64,000 nt of DNA. Origin: Clostridia bacterium. GTDB lineage: Bacteria > Bacillota > Clostridia > Christensenellales > Borkfalkiaceae. The translations under genes were made by a program, and so were the position numbers. Where the stretch lies: the NCBI GenBank assembly GCA_017399185.1, contig JAFQEA010000008.1, positions 62,001-126,000 on the forward strand, written 5' to 3'. Below, one piece after another: positions 8,234 to 17,276 of the stretch (position 1 is the first letter of the stretch; each line of letters opens with the position of its first letter). The notes beneath the pieces were generated by a model. That model ran no database searches, was not told the DNA's origin, and saw nothing but the letters and a program-made list of their open reading frames with translations.

Positions 8234-8467
8234 ATGCAGATTAATTTTACGGATTTAAAGAAAAAACGTGTTATCAACGTTTTAGACGGGCGTGAGCTTG
8301 GCACGGTCACCGACCTTGTTTTTGATTTCCCTGAAGGCAAAATTTCCGCCTTTATCTGCGGGGATAGGCGTAAGATATTTAAGTGTGACGAATATATTGT
8401 TAATTTGTGCTGTGTAAACAAAATCGGTGACGATACCGTGCTTGTCAGCTTAAAAACGGGCGAATAG
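8234..8467 (+). CDS. ylmC: YlmC/YmxH-family PRC-barrel sporulation protein
   Basis: A 77-residue protein with one PRC-barrel-like domain (DLKKKRVINVLDGRELGTVTDLVFDFPEGKISAFI). YlmC/YmxH proteins are small and conserved in spore formers, and commonly sit just downstream of sigG; the molecular role is not settled. RBS AGGA lies nine bases from the ATG, inside the hairpin at 8201-8224. Placement and length both fit. Confidence 0.85.
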   Translation: MQINFTDLKKKRVINVLDGRELGTVTDLVFDFPEGKISAFICGDRRKIFKCDEYIVNLCCVNKIGDDTVLVSLKTGE

Positions 8468-8589
8468 CCTTTTAAGGCTAAATGCCGCGTAGCGTTGTCG
8501 TTGGTTGCTAAAACGCAGGTTAAACGCGTCAAAATACCATAATTTGCAGTTATATTATAAATAAAATAAATAATATAAACTAAAAAAGA

Positions 8590-8618
8590 TTGACAACACC
8601 CATTAAAACGTTTAAAAT
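8590..8618 (+). promoter_or_regulatory. aspS promoter
   Basis: TTGACA-N17-TAAAAT, about 50 bases before the start codon. The leader is too short for a T-box. Confidence 0.8.
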
Positions 8619-8669
8619 ACAGATAGTACTTAAAAGACAAGCAGGCTTTTTTAGCCTTAAAGGAGAATT

Positions 8670-10466
8670 ATGTCTGAATTTTTAGGCGGTTTAAAGCGCA
8701 CTAATATGTGCGGTGATTTCAGGATTTCTAACGTAAACCAAGCAGTTACGGTCATGGGTTGGGTACAAAGAAGACGCAACCTTGGCAGCTTGATTTTCGT
8801 TGACTTACGTGACAGAACAGGTATTGTTCAAGTTGTTTTTGACGAAACTACAGAAAAATCTGTTTTTGAAAAGGCAGAAACAATAAGGTCTGAATACGTT
8901 CTTGCAGTTTGCGGTGTGGTTAGGGAACGTCAATCCAAAACCAACAAAATCGCAACGGGCGACGTTGAAATTTTAGCAAGCGAGCTTAAGATTTTATCGG
9001 CCGCTGATACAACCCCGTTTGAAATTTCCGACGATACCAACGTAAACGAAAATTTACGCCTTAAATATCGTTATCTCGACTTACGCCGTCCATCACTTCA
9101 ACAAAGGCTTATCACGCGCTCACAAATCACTATGTCAACGCGTAACTACCTTGCTGAAAACGGCTTTTTAGAAGTTGAAACCCCATACCTTGGCAAGTCC
9201 ACGCCGGAAGGCGCAAGGGACTATTTAGTTCCGTCACGTATCCGTGAAGGCTGCTTCTATGCGCTTCCACAATCACCGCAGCTTTATAAACAGCTTTTGA
9301 TGATTGCAGGGTACGACAGATACTTCCAGATTGCAAAATGCTTCCGTGACGAAGACTTACGTGCAAACCGTCAGCCTGAATTTACCCAAATCGACTTGGA
9401 GCTTTCATTTGTTGAAAGCGAAACCGACGTTATGTACCCGGTTGAAGGTCTTATCAAGCGCGTGTTTAAAGAAAGCATTGGCGTTGACCTAGGCAAAGAG
9501 CACTTCAGAACCATGTCCTGGCAGGAAGCAATGGACAGATTCGGTTCAGATAAGCCTGATACACGCTTCGGTTTAGAGCTTAATAACGTAACAGACCTTT
9601 TTGTTGGTAGCGACTTCAAGGTATTCGCTGACTGCTGCGTTGAAGGTAAATCCGTACGCGCAATCAACGCTAAAGGCTTTGCTTCAAAATTATCAAGAAA
9701 GGATTTAGACGGCTTGGGCGAAGTTGCAAAAACCTTCGGTGCAAAGGGTTTAGCTTGGCTTACAAAGCCTGCAGGCGAGCCTGTTAAATCTTCATTTAAT
9801 AAATTCTTAACGCCAGAGCTTGTTGAAAAGCTTACCGAAAGATTGAACATTGAAGACGGCGACGCTGTATTATTCGGCGCTGATAAGGACTCTGTTGTAT
9901 TTGCATCCCTTGGCGGCTTAAGATTATACCTTGGCGACAAGTATAACCTTTACGACAAAAACAGCTATGACATTTTGTGGATTGTTGACTTCCCAATGTT
10001 TGAGTACAGCGAAGAAGACGGCAGATACGTTGCAATGCACCACCCCTTCACCGCACCAAAGGACGAAGACTTATATCTTTTAGATATAGACCCAACCAAG
10101 ATGCGTGCAAAAGCTTACGATATCGTTATCAACGGTCAGGAAGCAGGCGGCGGCTCAATCAGAATCCACTCACGTGAGCTTCAAAAGAAGATTTTCAATA
10201 TCTTAACCTTTAGCGACGAAGATATCGAACGCAAATTCGGCTTCTTTGTAAACGCTTTCAACTACGGTACACCACCACACGGCGGCTTGGCACTCGGTCT
10301 TGACAGACTTGTTATGCTTATTACAAAGACTGATTCCATTAAAGACGTTATTGCTTTCCCGAAGGTACAAAACGCATCTTGTCTTATGAGTGACGCACCT
10401 GCACCGGTTGAACAAATCCAGCTTGACGACTTGTATTTATCAATCAACCACACTGTTAAGGAATAA
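8670..10466 (+). CDS. aspS: aspartyl-tRNA synthetase
   Basis: A 598-residue class II synthetase that charges tRNA-Asp. In order are an N-terminal OB-fold anticodon-binding domain (VMGWVQRRRNLGSLIFVDLRDRTGIVQVV), motif 2 (FQIAKCFRDEDLRANRQPEFTQID), a bacterial GAD insertion domain and motif 3 (GLALGLDRLVMLI). Full bacterial-type length. RBS AAAGGAGAATT. It has its own promoter, is followed by a dispersed repeat and a terminator, and is monocistronic. Confidence 0.97.
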   Translation: MSEFLGGLKRTNMCGDFRISNVNQAVTVMGWVQRRRNLGSLIFVDLRDRTGIVQVVFDETTEKSVFEKAETIRSEYVLAVCGVVRERQSKTNKIATGDVEILASELKILSAADTTPFEISDDTNVNENLRLKYRYLDLRRPSLQQRLITRSQITMSTRNYLAENGFLEVETPYLGKSTPEGARDYLVPSRIREGCFYALPQSPQLYKQLLMIAGYDRYFQIAKCFRDEDLRANRQPEFTQIDLELSFVESETDVMYPVEGLIKRVFKESIGVDLGKEHFRTMSWQEAMDRFGSDKPDTRFGLELNNVTDLFVGSDFKVFADCCVEGKSVRAINAKGFASKLSRKDLDGLGEVAKTFGAKGLAWLTKPAGEPVKSSFNKFLTPELVEKLTERLNIEDGDAVLFGADKDSVVFASLGGLRLYLGDKYNLYDKNSYDILWIVDFPMFEYSEEDGRYVAMHHPFTAPKDEDLYLLDIDPTKMRAKAYDIVINGQEAGGGSIRIHSRELQKKIFNILTFSDEDIERKFGFFVNAFNYGTPPHGGLALGLDRLVMLITKTDSIKDVIAFPKVQNASCLMSDAPAPVEQIQLDDLYLSINHTVKE

Positions 10467-10473
10467 TCAAAAA

Positions 10474-10498
10474 TAGCCCTATAAGCCGATTAACGCAT
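10474..10498 (+). repeat. dispersed CTATARG repeat, copy 5
   Basis: GCCCTATAAGCCGATTAACGC, seven bases past the aspS stop codon. It contains the exact core. Confidence 0.75.
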
Positions 10499-10532
10499 AT
10501 TTTTAATTGGTTTTAAGGCAAAAAGAATAAAC

Positions 10533-10567
10533 AAAAAGCGGTTGCAAATAATTGCAACCGCTTTTTT
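10533..10567 (+). terminator. aspS terminator
   Basis: Stem AAAAAGCGGTTGCAA / TTGCAACCGCTTTTT followed by further Ts. Confidence 0.9.
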
Positions 10568-10574
10568 AAATTAA

Positions 10575-10600
10575 AAAAGACAGCTAAAAGGCTGTCTTTT
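10575..10600 (-). terminator. terminator of the DUF1538/P-II operon
   Basis: Stem AAAAGACAGC / GCTGTCTTTT between the converging genes, placed just after the minus-strand P-II gene. Confidence 0.8.
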
Positions 10601-10614
10601 AGTTTTATTAAAAA

Positions 10615-10926
10615 TTATTCACCAAGGTCAACGCCCATAACCGAATCAACAGGCATTGCAAAAACTACGCCCGCCCCGTCCGTTGCAAGGCCTGACGCGT
10701 CCTTTATAGCCGTCATGATAGCGTTGCGGTCGCTTTGGCTTGATAAAATCAAAATAATTTCCTTATTAGGGTGAAGGGTAATACCCATAAACTTAACAAG
10801 GTCTTGCGCAGAAGCCGTACCGCGTCCGTTAATGATAGTACCGCCACGCGCGCCTACGCCACGCGCAGCTTCCATAACCTTTTCTTCATATCCTTGATTT
10901 ACGATTGCAATGATTAATTGATTCAT
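10615..10926 (-). CDS. P-II-like regulatory protein (second copy)
   Basis: A 103-residue P-II/GlnB-fold protein. The recognisable core is EAARGVGARGGTIINGRG, the beta-strand and T-loop base of P-II-like proteins, followed by a ferredoxin-like second half ending PVDSVMGVD. P-II proteins sense nucleotides and gate partner enzymes or channels. It is the last gene of a three-gene minus-strand operon, nine bases after another P-II-like gene and downstream of a DUF1538 membrane protein, so that membrane protein is its likely target. RBS GGGGG. Confidence 0.8.
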   Translation of the reverse strand: MNQLIIAIVNQGYEEKVMEAARGVGARGGTIINGRGTASAQDLVKFMGITLHPNKEIILILSSQSDRNAIMTAIKDASGLATDGAGVVFAMPVDSVMGVDLGE

Positions 10927-10935
10927 ATTAACCCC

Positions 10936-11277
10936 CTAAACCATATCTTTAGTGTTGCCAAGTAGTACCTGCAGCGTTAAATTACCGCCGACGGCAGAAA
11001 CAGGTATCGTCATTGCGATAGCCTTGTTAGACTTGTTAGTGAACATTGCGTCAACCCTTTGATAAATATCTTCAACGTCTTCCATTTTGGCAAAACAGAT
11101 AACGACGTCCTTTTCAGGCTCGCCAATACCGAGTGCCGAATAAATATCGTTCGGTGCTGTTCCGCGCCCGTGTAAAACCGAAGGGAAGGTAGCAACGTCT
11201 TTAATGTTTTCAATTATCTTATCCGCCGTGTTACGGGGCGAAATGATAATCATAAATTCAAGCAAAATATCTTTCAT
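10936..11277 (-). CDS. P-II-like regulatory protein (first copy)
   Basis: A 113-residue P-II-fold protein, diverged from its neighbour. It keeps the SVLHGRGTAPNDIYSALGIGEPEKDVVICF core and ends with the PVSAVGGNLTLQVLLG stretch. Two tandem, non-identical P-II-like genes suggest a heteromeric sensor or two inputs to one membrane partner. It lies between the DUF1538 gene and the second P-II-like gene in the same operon. RBS AAGG. Confidence 0.75.
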   Translation of the reverse strand: MKDILLEFMIIISPRNTADKIIENIKDVATFPSVLHGRGTAPNDIYSALGIGEPEKDVVICFAKMEDVEDIYQRVDAMFTNKSNKAIAMTIPVSAVGGNLTLQVLLGNTKDMV

Positions 11278-11316
11278 AATAAACCTTGATAATTATATTT
11301 TGATAAAGCAAACCGT

Positions 11317-12840
11317 TTAGCGTTCGCTGTTGAGTTCGATAACGTCGTTGTCGTAAAGCTTGATTGTCGTCTTGGTTGATTTTTCCTTTCCGGCAGTTTT
11401 AATCTTAACGACAAGCCCGAGTATCTGTAAGGTGATAAGCGGTGTCAAAGCGATAAAAGCAACCAGTCCGTAAGCGCTTGTCAAAACGCTTTCCGGTCCT
11501 GAAAACACAGTTGCCGCGCCGATTGCAAGCGGAAGCATAAATGTTGTTGCCATCGGCCCTGACGCAACCCCGCCCGAGTCAAACGCAATACCCGTATATG
11601 TCTTTGGCACGACAAACGCAAGCACTATTGAGATTGCGTACCCGGGTATCAATATATAATATACGGGGATACCTGTTAAGATCCTTGTCATTGCAAGACC
11701 GACCGAAATCATCATTGACACGGAAAGCGCAATAAGCAAAACCTTACCTTTGGTGTTGCCGTTAGAAATTTGTTCAACCTGCTTGCACAAAACGTGTACT
11801 GCAGGCTCGGCTAATACGATGAAAGCACCGATAACCATACCGACGGGGACTAACAGCCAGTTGTTTTTAAGCGCCGCAAGCCTTTGTCCAAGGTTGATAC
11901 CCATACTCATAAAGCCTGCGTTAACGCCCGTTAAGAAAAGTGATAAGCCAATATAGGTGTAAACAAGCCCAACGATGATTCTGGTTATGCGTTGCTTTGG
12001 CAATTTAAAAAAGATTGCGTTACCGATAAGGAAGAACGCCGAAATCGGCAGGATTGCAATAGCAACTTCCTTCAAGCAATGTGCAAACGTAACCAAAAAA
12101 CCCTTCAATAGGTCGGTTATCGAAGAAAAATCGTTCATATTCGCCCCGAAGGAAATCTCGGGCTTGAATATCATACAGAGTAGTATTACGAAAAAGATTG
12201 GGCCAACCGAACAGATTGCAACCACGCCGAAGCTGTTTTCATCACGGTTCTTACTGTCAAAGGTGGATGCAACACCGATACCAAGCGCCATAATAAACGG
12301 AACGGTTATCGCACCTGTCGTTACCCCGCCCGAGTCAAATGCCATAGCCAAATATTTATTGTCAACGAAAATCGCTACGATAAAGACTAATGCATAAAGT
12401 ACTAAAAGCACGATATTAAGGTTGATTTTCAAAAATACCCTTAACAGAGCGATTACAAGGAACAGCCCAACGCCAAGCGCGATAGTTACGATAAGTTCGA
12501 TTTTGATTGAGCTTAACTGGTTGCCTAAAACCATAAGGTCAGGCTCTGCAATGGTTACCATAAACCCAATAAAAAAGCCGACTATCAAAATAATACTAAT
12601 CTTTTTAGTGCCCGTTATTCGGTTACCGACGATTTCGCCGATAGGGGAGAGTGAGATTTCGCTGCCGAGCGAGTATAAAATCATACCAAGTATAAGTAAA
12701 ACCGAGCCCAAGAAAAACGCCACTAAATTAAACCCCGTCTGTGCGTTTGGCAGAACAAAGTTTAAAATAAGTATTACCGCCGTAATGGGTAGGACGGAAA
12801 TAAGCGAATCTTTAATTTTGTCTTTCAAAATGTTGTTCAT
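11317..12840 (-). CDS. DUF1538-family multi-pass membrane protein
   Basis: A 507-residue integral membrane protein with about 14 hydrophobic helices in two homologous halves. Each half repeats a GLSLFLTGVN/NLVAFFLGSVLLILGM-type segment, a LAEPAVHVL / IAEPDLMVL motif and an FDSGGV(A/T)(S/T)G motif (GGVTTGAITVPFIMALG, GGVASGPMATTFMLPLA). Paired inverted-like halves with a repeated Gly-rich loop suggest a transporter. Its substrate is unknown, and DUF1538 has no settled function that I know of. It is the first gene of an operon with two P-II-like regulators. The Shine-Dalgarno is weak. Confidence 0.85.
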   Translation of the reverse strand: MNNILKDKIKDSLISVLPITAVILILNFVLPNAQTGFNLVAFFLGSVLLILGMILYSLGSEISLSPIGEIVGNRITGTKKISIILIVGFFIGFMVTIAEPDLMVLGNQLSSIKIELIVTIALGVGLFLVIALLRVFLKINLNIVLLVLYALVFIVAIFVDNKYLAMAFDSGGVTTGAITVPFIMALGIGVASTFDSKNRDENSFGVVAICSVGPIFFVILLCMIFKPEISFGANMNDFSSITDLLKGFLVTFAHCLKEVAIAILPISAFFLIGNAIFFKLPKQRITRIIVGLVYTYIGLSLFLTGVNAGFMSMGINLGQRLAALKNNWLLVPVGMVIGAFIVLAEPAVHVLCKQVEQISNGNTKGKVLLIALSVSMMISVGLAMTRILTGIPVYYILIPGYAISIVLAFVVPKTYTGIAFDSGGVASGPMATTFMLPLAIGAATVFSGPESVLTSAYGLVAFIALTPLITLQILGLVVKIKTAGKEKSTKTTIKLYDNDVIELNSER

Positions 12841-13084
12841 ATCTACTTAACAGCCTTTGGTTTGTACTTACGCTTGCGGGCAAAAATGTGCCTACGTCAA
12901 GACGATTTTTTACTTAAAAATCGATTGTTACAAGATTATACTATACTTTTATTTTTATGTCAATTTAGTTATGTGAAAATTGGGTAAAGTTTTTTAAAAT
13001 ATAAATCTTTTTTTGCTCAACGTTTTTTCACCGTTTTAAAGGCTATATAAACGGCTGATTTTAACGGCGGAAAAAATTGCACTA

Positions 13085-13159
13085 AAAAAAGTGGGGCTAA
13101 TTTTTCTGTAAGCCTTTTGCCATTTTGTGGCGTTAATCGGCTTATTGCCCCACTTTTTA
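13085..13159 (-). terminator. glyS terminator with an embedded dispersed repeat
   Basis: An outer stem AAAAAGTGGGGC / GCCCCACTTTTT encloses a reverse-orientation repeat copy (GTTAATCGGCTTATTGCCCCAC, 13132-13153). It lies downstream of glyS on the minus strand. The remaining 12841-13084 stretch is AT-rich and shows no gene. Confidence 0.65.
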
Positions 13160-13175
13160 TATTAATTTTTGCTTA

Positions 13176-14549
13176 TTACCAAGCAGTTTTTTCAGTTAAG
13201 AAGCTAACAAGATTTTCAACAGGGATTCTGATTTGTTCCATAGTATCTCTGTCACGAACAGTTACGGTGTTGTCTTCTAACGTGTCAAAGTCAACCGTGA
13301 TACAATAAGGCGTACCAACTTCGTCCTGACGGCGATAACGCTTACCGATAGAGCCTGCTTCGTCGTAAGTTACGCTAAAGTATTTTTGTAATGATTTTAA
13401 AATTTCTTTAGCCTTTTCGCCAAGGTTTTTCTGGAGTGGTAATATTGCCGCCTTATGTGCCGCAACTGCCGGGTGGAAGTGCATTACAACGCGTGTTTCG
13501 CCGTTTTCCAAAGTTTGTTCTTCATAAGCTTCAGATAAGATTGCAAGCATCAATCTGTCAGCGCCGATAGAGTATTCAATGTCGTAAGGGATATACTTTT
13601 CATTGGTCATCGGGTCAACGTATTGGATATTCTTACCCGAATATTCCTGGTGGCGTGATAGGTCGTAGTTTGTACGGTTGTGAATACCGTTAAGCTCTGA
13701 CCAGCCGATCGGGAAGTTATATTGAATATCGCAAGCAGCTTTAGCATAGTGCGCAAGCTTGTCGTGGTCTTTATAGCGTAAGTTTTCAGCTGCAATACCC
13801 AAATCGAGTAAGAATTGCATAGCTACGTTCTTATAATATTCGTACCATTCAACGTCGGTGCCTTCCTTGCAGAAGAATTGGTGTTCCATTTGTTCAAACT
13901 CAATCGTTCTGAAAATAAAGTTACCTGGCGTAACTTCATTACGGAAAGCCTTACCGATTTGCGCGATACCGAAAGGTACTTTAGCGCGCGTAGTTCTTTG
14001 TACGTTCAAGAAGTTAACGAACTCACCTTGAGCAGTTTCCGGGCGAAGATAAATTTTGTTTTGACCGTCTTCAGTTACCCCGCGTGACGTTTCGAACATA
14101 AGGTTGAATTGGCGGATAGGCGTAAAGTCGCACTTACCGCATCTTGGGCAAACAACGTTGTTTGCTTTGATATATTCTTCCATTTCTTCGTTGCTCATAG
14201 CGTCAGGGTTAACAGCGCCGTGAGAGTGGTTTTCAATCAAGGTATCGGCACGGTGGCGTGTTTTGCAGTTTTTGCAGTCCATCTTTGGGTCGGCAAAGGA
14301 TGCGGTGTGACCGCTTGCGTCCCAAACCCTTGCGTTCATTAAGATTGCCGCGTCAACGCCGTAAGAGTTGTTGCTTTCCTGAACGAATCTCTTCCACCAA
14401 AGCTTTTTAAGGTTATTTTTAATTTCAACGCCGATTGGGCCGTAGTCCCAGGTATTACCCATACCGCCGTAAATTTCACTGCCGGGGAAGATAATCCCGC
14501 GTGACTTACAAAGATTAACTAATTTTTCCATTGTAACAGAGCTTGCCAT
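13176..14549 (-). CDS. glyS: glycyl-tRNA synthetase, alpha2 dimer type
   Basis: A 457-residue class II enzyme charging tRNA-Gly, of the single-chain eukaryal/Gram-positive type rather than GlyQ plus GlyS. Visible are GSEIYGGMGNTWDYGPIGVEIKNNLK, motif 2 region (FRNEVTPGNFIFRTIEFEQMEHQFF) and motif 3 (YSIGADRLMLAILSEAY), with a C-terminal anticodon-binding domain. A Zn-type CPRCGKC element sits in the insertion. The start is the ATG behind AAGGAGTGTTTT; an upstream in-frame start lacks an RBS. Its own promoter is at 14591-14619. Confidence 0.95.
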   Translation of the reverse strand: MASSVTMEKLVNLCKSRGIIFPGSEIYGGMGNTWDYGPIGVEIKNNLKKLWWKRFVQESNNSYGVDAAILMNARVWDASGHTASFADPKMDCKNCKTRHRADTLIENHSHGAVNPDAMSNEEMEEYIKANNVVCPRCGKCDFTPIRQFNLMFETSRGVTEDGQNKIYLRPETAQGEFVNFLNVQRTTRAKVPFGIAQIGKAFRNEVTPGNFIFRTIEFEQMEHQFFCKEGTDVEWYEYYKNVAMQFLLDLGIAAENLRYKDHDKLAHYAKAACDIQYNFPIGWSELNGIHNRTNYDLSRHQEYSGKNIQYVDPMTNEKYIPYDIEYSIGADRLMLAILSEAYEEQTLENGETRVVMHFHPAVAAHKAAILPLQKNLGEKAKEILKSLQKYFSVTYDEAGSIGKRYRRQDEVGTPYCITVDFDTLEDNTVTVRDRDTMEQIRIPVENLVSFLTEKTAW

Positions 14550-14590
14550 AAAACACTCCTTAATAAGTTGAATTTTCAATTTCCTTGAAT

Positions 14591-14619
14591 ATTTTATATA
14601 AAACGGGTTTTAAAGTCAA
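14591..14619 (-). promoter_or_regulatory. glyS promoter
   Basis: Minus strand TTGACT-N17-TAAAAT, divergent from the glnS promoter 30 bases away. Confidence 0.75.
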
Positions 14620-14648
14620 GTATTTGTGTTAAATTCCGTCAATTTGAC

Positions 14649-14677
14649 TTGATTATTTTGTTTTTGCGTGCTAAAAT
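14649..14677 (+). promoter_or_regulatory. glnS promoter
   Basis: TTGATT-N17-TAAAAT, about 75 bases upstream of the start codon. Confidence 0.65.
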
Positions 14678-14753
14678 ATAACGGTAAAAAGTTGAAACCG
14701 CACAAAAACATAGTTTTTGCGCTATTACTAAAAGCTAAACAAGGGGTTTTAAT

Positions 14754-16385
14754 ATGGAACTTAAACCTGCTAACAATTTTATTGAAGAAATCATCAATGA
14801 AGAATTATCCGTTGGCAAAGTTGAAAAAATACGCACGCGCTTCCCGCCCGAACCAAACGGGTTTTTACACATCGGCCACGCAAAAAGTCTTTGCATTAAC
14901 TTTGGCACGGCGCAAAAATACGGCGGCAAGTGTAACCTGTTTTTTGACGACACCAACCCTTCAAAGGAAAAGGACGAATACGTTCAAGCCATCAAGGAAG
15001 ACATCCGCTGGTTAGGCTTTGAATGGGATACGATTAATTACGCATCAGACTTTTTCCAGGATATTTACGAGCTTGCAGTTGGTTTAATCAAGGCAGGCAA
15101 GGCCTTTGTTTGCGACTTGACCGCTGATGAAATCCGTGAAAACCGCGGCACGCTTACTAGGCCTGGCGTAGAAAGCCCATATAAAAACCGTTCGGTTGAA
15201 GAAAACTTACAGCTGTTTGAAAATATGAAAAACGGAATGTACGCTGACGGCGAAAAGGTTTTACGTGCAAAAATTGATATGGCTTCGCCAAATATCAATA
15301 TGCGCGACCCTGTTATTTACAGGGTTTTACACGCAACCCACCACCGCACGGGCGACAAGTGGTGCATTTATCCTATGTACGACTTTGCACACCCAATCTG
15401 CGACTCTCTGCAGGGCGTAACCCACTCACTTTGCACTTTAGAGTTTGAAGACCACCGCCCACTTTATAACTGGGTTGTTGAAAACACAGGCGTTAGCCAC
15501 AAGCCGCGCCAGATTGAATTTGCACGCCTTAACGTAACCAATTACGTTATGAGTAAGCGTTATCTTAAAAAGCTTGTTGAAGAAAAGTTCGTTGACGGGT
15601 GGGACGACCCACGTATGCCAACCCTTACGGGCTTGAGAAACCGCGGCGTGCCTGCGGAAGCCTTAAAGCGCTTCTGCGAAGAAATCGGCGTTGCAAAAGC
15701 AAACTCTGAAATCCAGGTTGAATATTTTGACCACTTTGTGCGTGATTATTACAACCAGAACGCACCGCGTGCAATGGTTTGCTTTAACCCGATAAAGGTT
15801 ATCATTGACAACTATGAAGGCAGCGAAACCGTCTTAACCGACATCAATCCAAACAAGCCCGAGCTTGGTCAGCGCGAAATGACTTTCTCTAAAACCGTGT
15901 TTATCGATGGCGAAGACTTCTCACTCTGCCCACCACCAAAATACTTCCGTATGAAAAAGGACGGGCTTGTAAGGCTTAAGGGCGCGTACGTCGTTCGCTG
16001 TGACGATTACGTTTTAAACGAAGACGGAAGCGTAAAGGAAGTACATTGCACCTATCTTCCTGAAACAAGAAGCGGCTCTGATAACAGCGGCATCAAGGTT
16101 AAGGGTACTATCCATTGGGTTGACGGTCAAAACTTTGTTCCGTGTCAGGTTAATAAATACGGTCACCTACTTAACGATGCAGAGTACGCCGGTCAGGATT
16201 TTTCCGAGCGTATGAACCTAAACAGCAAAACCGTCATCGACGCCGTTTGTGAAAGATACGTTGCAGACGCTGCTGACGGTGAGTGCTTCCAGCTGTTAAG
16301 AAAGGGCTATTACAAGAAAATGTCAGGCGGCGATAAGCCTGTATTATCTGAAATTGTTTCACTTAAAGACAGTTTTAAGGCTTAA
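14754..16385 (+). CDS. glnS: glutaminyl-tRNA synthetase
   Basis: A 543-residue class I synthetase. The signature PPEPNGFLHIGHAKS carries HIGH, and VMSKRYL carries the KMSKS-equivalent; the C-terminal anticodon-binding beta-barrels are complete to LKDSFKA. True GlnS is absent from many Firmicutes, which use GatCAB instead, so its presence is a lineage marker and suggests past transfer. It matches the tRNA-Gln(TTG) gene at 45.4 kb. RBS AAGGGG. It is divergent from glyS. Confidence 0.95.
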   Translation: MELKPANNFIEEIINEELSVGKVEKIRTRFPPEPNGFLHIGHAKSLCINFGTAQKYGGKCNLFFDDTNPSKEKDEYVQAIKEDIRWLGFEWDTINYASDFFQDIYELAVGLIKAGKAFVCDLTADEIRENRGTLTRPGVESPYKNRSVEENLQLFENMKNGMYADGEKVLRAKIDMASPNINMRDPVIYRVLHATHHRTGDKWCIYPMYDFAHPICDSLQGVTHSLCTLEFEDHRPLYNWVVENTGVSHKPRQIEFARLNVTNYVMSKRYLKKLVEEKFVDGWDDPRMPTLTGLRNRGVPAEALKRFCEEIGVAKANSEIQVEYFDHFVRDYYNQNAPRAMVCFNPIKVIIDNYEGSETVLTDINPNKPELGQREMTFSKTVFIDGEDFSLCPPPKYFRMKKDGLVRLKGAYVVRCDDYVLNEDGSVKEVHCTYLPETRSGSDNSGIKVKGTIHWVDGQNFVPCQVNKYGHLLNDAEYAGQDFSERMNLNSKTVIDAVCERYVADAADGECFQLLRKGYYKKMSGGDKPVLSEIVSLKDSFKA

Positions 16386-16451
16386 TTTGCTTAAATTGTG
16401 TATTTTCTTTAATAAAATTAAAGTATTTAATTAAAAATTTGCAAAAACTTA

Positions 16452-16480
16452 TTGACAATCGCAATTATATTTAATATAAT
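16452..16480 (+). promoter_or_regulatory. promoter of the CvpA-like gene
   Basis: A perfect TTGACA-N17-TATAAT, about 75 bases before the ATG. Confidence 0.8.
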
Positions 16481-16555
16481 ATCAATAGGTATGGTTGTGT
16501 CACTATATACTTTTTTGGTGCAAAACTTACCTTAAAGACCTATAGGGGTGTTTTT

Positions 16556-17155
16556 ATGCATTGGGTTCTTGACATTTTAATCGTTGTTATTTTGGCAGCC
16601 GCATTATTTTTAGGCTACAAAAAAGGGCTTTTAGGCATGGCAACAGGTGTGCTTGCCGTTATTTTGATGCTCGCGCTTACGCTTGTTGGCATCGCTGGCT
16701 TTTTATTACTCTTTTATAAGCTTGGCGTTATCGACAACCTTGCGTACTTGCTTGTTCAAGGTCCTATTGGCGAAACCAATATGATTTTTGAAATGATTCA
16801 ATTCACAAGCTATGACGTTTGTCAAATCCTTGCAGCCGTTATTTTGGCTTTCATTTCATTTATCCTTTCTTACTTCCTTGTTATTTATCTCTTCAAGGGT
16901 ATCAAGGCACTTATGGATAATATTGAACGCCAAGGCGTTTTCGAAGTTGTTGACGGCACTTTAGGTCTTGTTGTTAACGCAGTAATCGTTTTAGGTATCA
17001 CTTGGGCAGTTCTTGGTCTTGTTTACGCAATCAGCTATAATGGTGACGGCGTATTTATCGGCGGTATTGACAGAGTATTCCGCGCAGGCAAGATTACCCG
17101 TTGGTTCTATGAAATCAATCCGTTAAACGATTTATTCATCAGCTTATTTGCTTAA
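16556..17155 (+). CDS. CvpA-like membrane protein
   Basis: A 199-residue membrane protein with four to five hydrophobic helices. The N-terminus WVLDILIVVILAAALFLGYKKGLLGMATGV follows the CvpA pattern (D-hydrophobic helix-GYKKG), and the middle GTLGLVVNAVIVLGI fits the second CvpA half. CvpA-family proteins are tied to colicin V export and envelope functions, without a defined activity. RBS AGGGGTG. Monocistronic, with a terminator at 17182-17213. Confidence 0.65.
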   Translation: MHWVLDILIVVILAAALFLGYKKGLLGMATGVLAVILMLALTLVGIAGFLLLFYKLGVIDNLAYLLVQGPIGETNMIFEMIQFTSYDVCQILAAVILAFISFILSYFLVIYLFKGIKALMDNIERQGVFEVVDGTLGLVVNAVIVLGITWAVLGLVYAISYNGDGVFIGGIDRVFRAGKITRWFYEINPLNDLFISLFA

Positions 17156-17181
17156 TTTAATAACTTCCGCTTTTGCGGTAA

Positions 17182-17213
17182 AAAACCCTTTGCCATCAAG
17201 CAAAGGGTTTTAT
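17182..17213 (+). terminator. terminator of the CvpA-like gene
   Basis: AAAACCCTTTGC / GCAAAGGGTTTT stem followed by Ts. Confidence 0.85.
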
Positions 17214-17276
17214 TTTGTAATTTATTTATTCATATATAATATTGTTAGTAGCGCCGTAAGGATTAACAGATAAGGG

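Noticed and set aside
8620..8669. T-box riboswitch upstream of aspS (also considered for glyS, glnS and trpS)
   Set aside because: Leaders are too short and lack the T-box sequence (UGGNACC) and specifier stem. The hairpin before trpS is too small.
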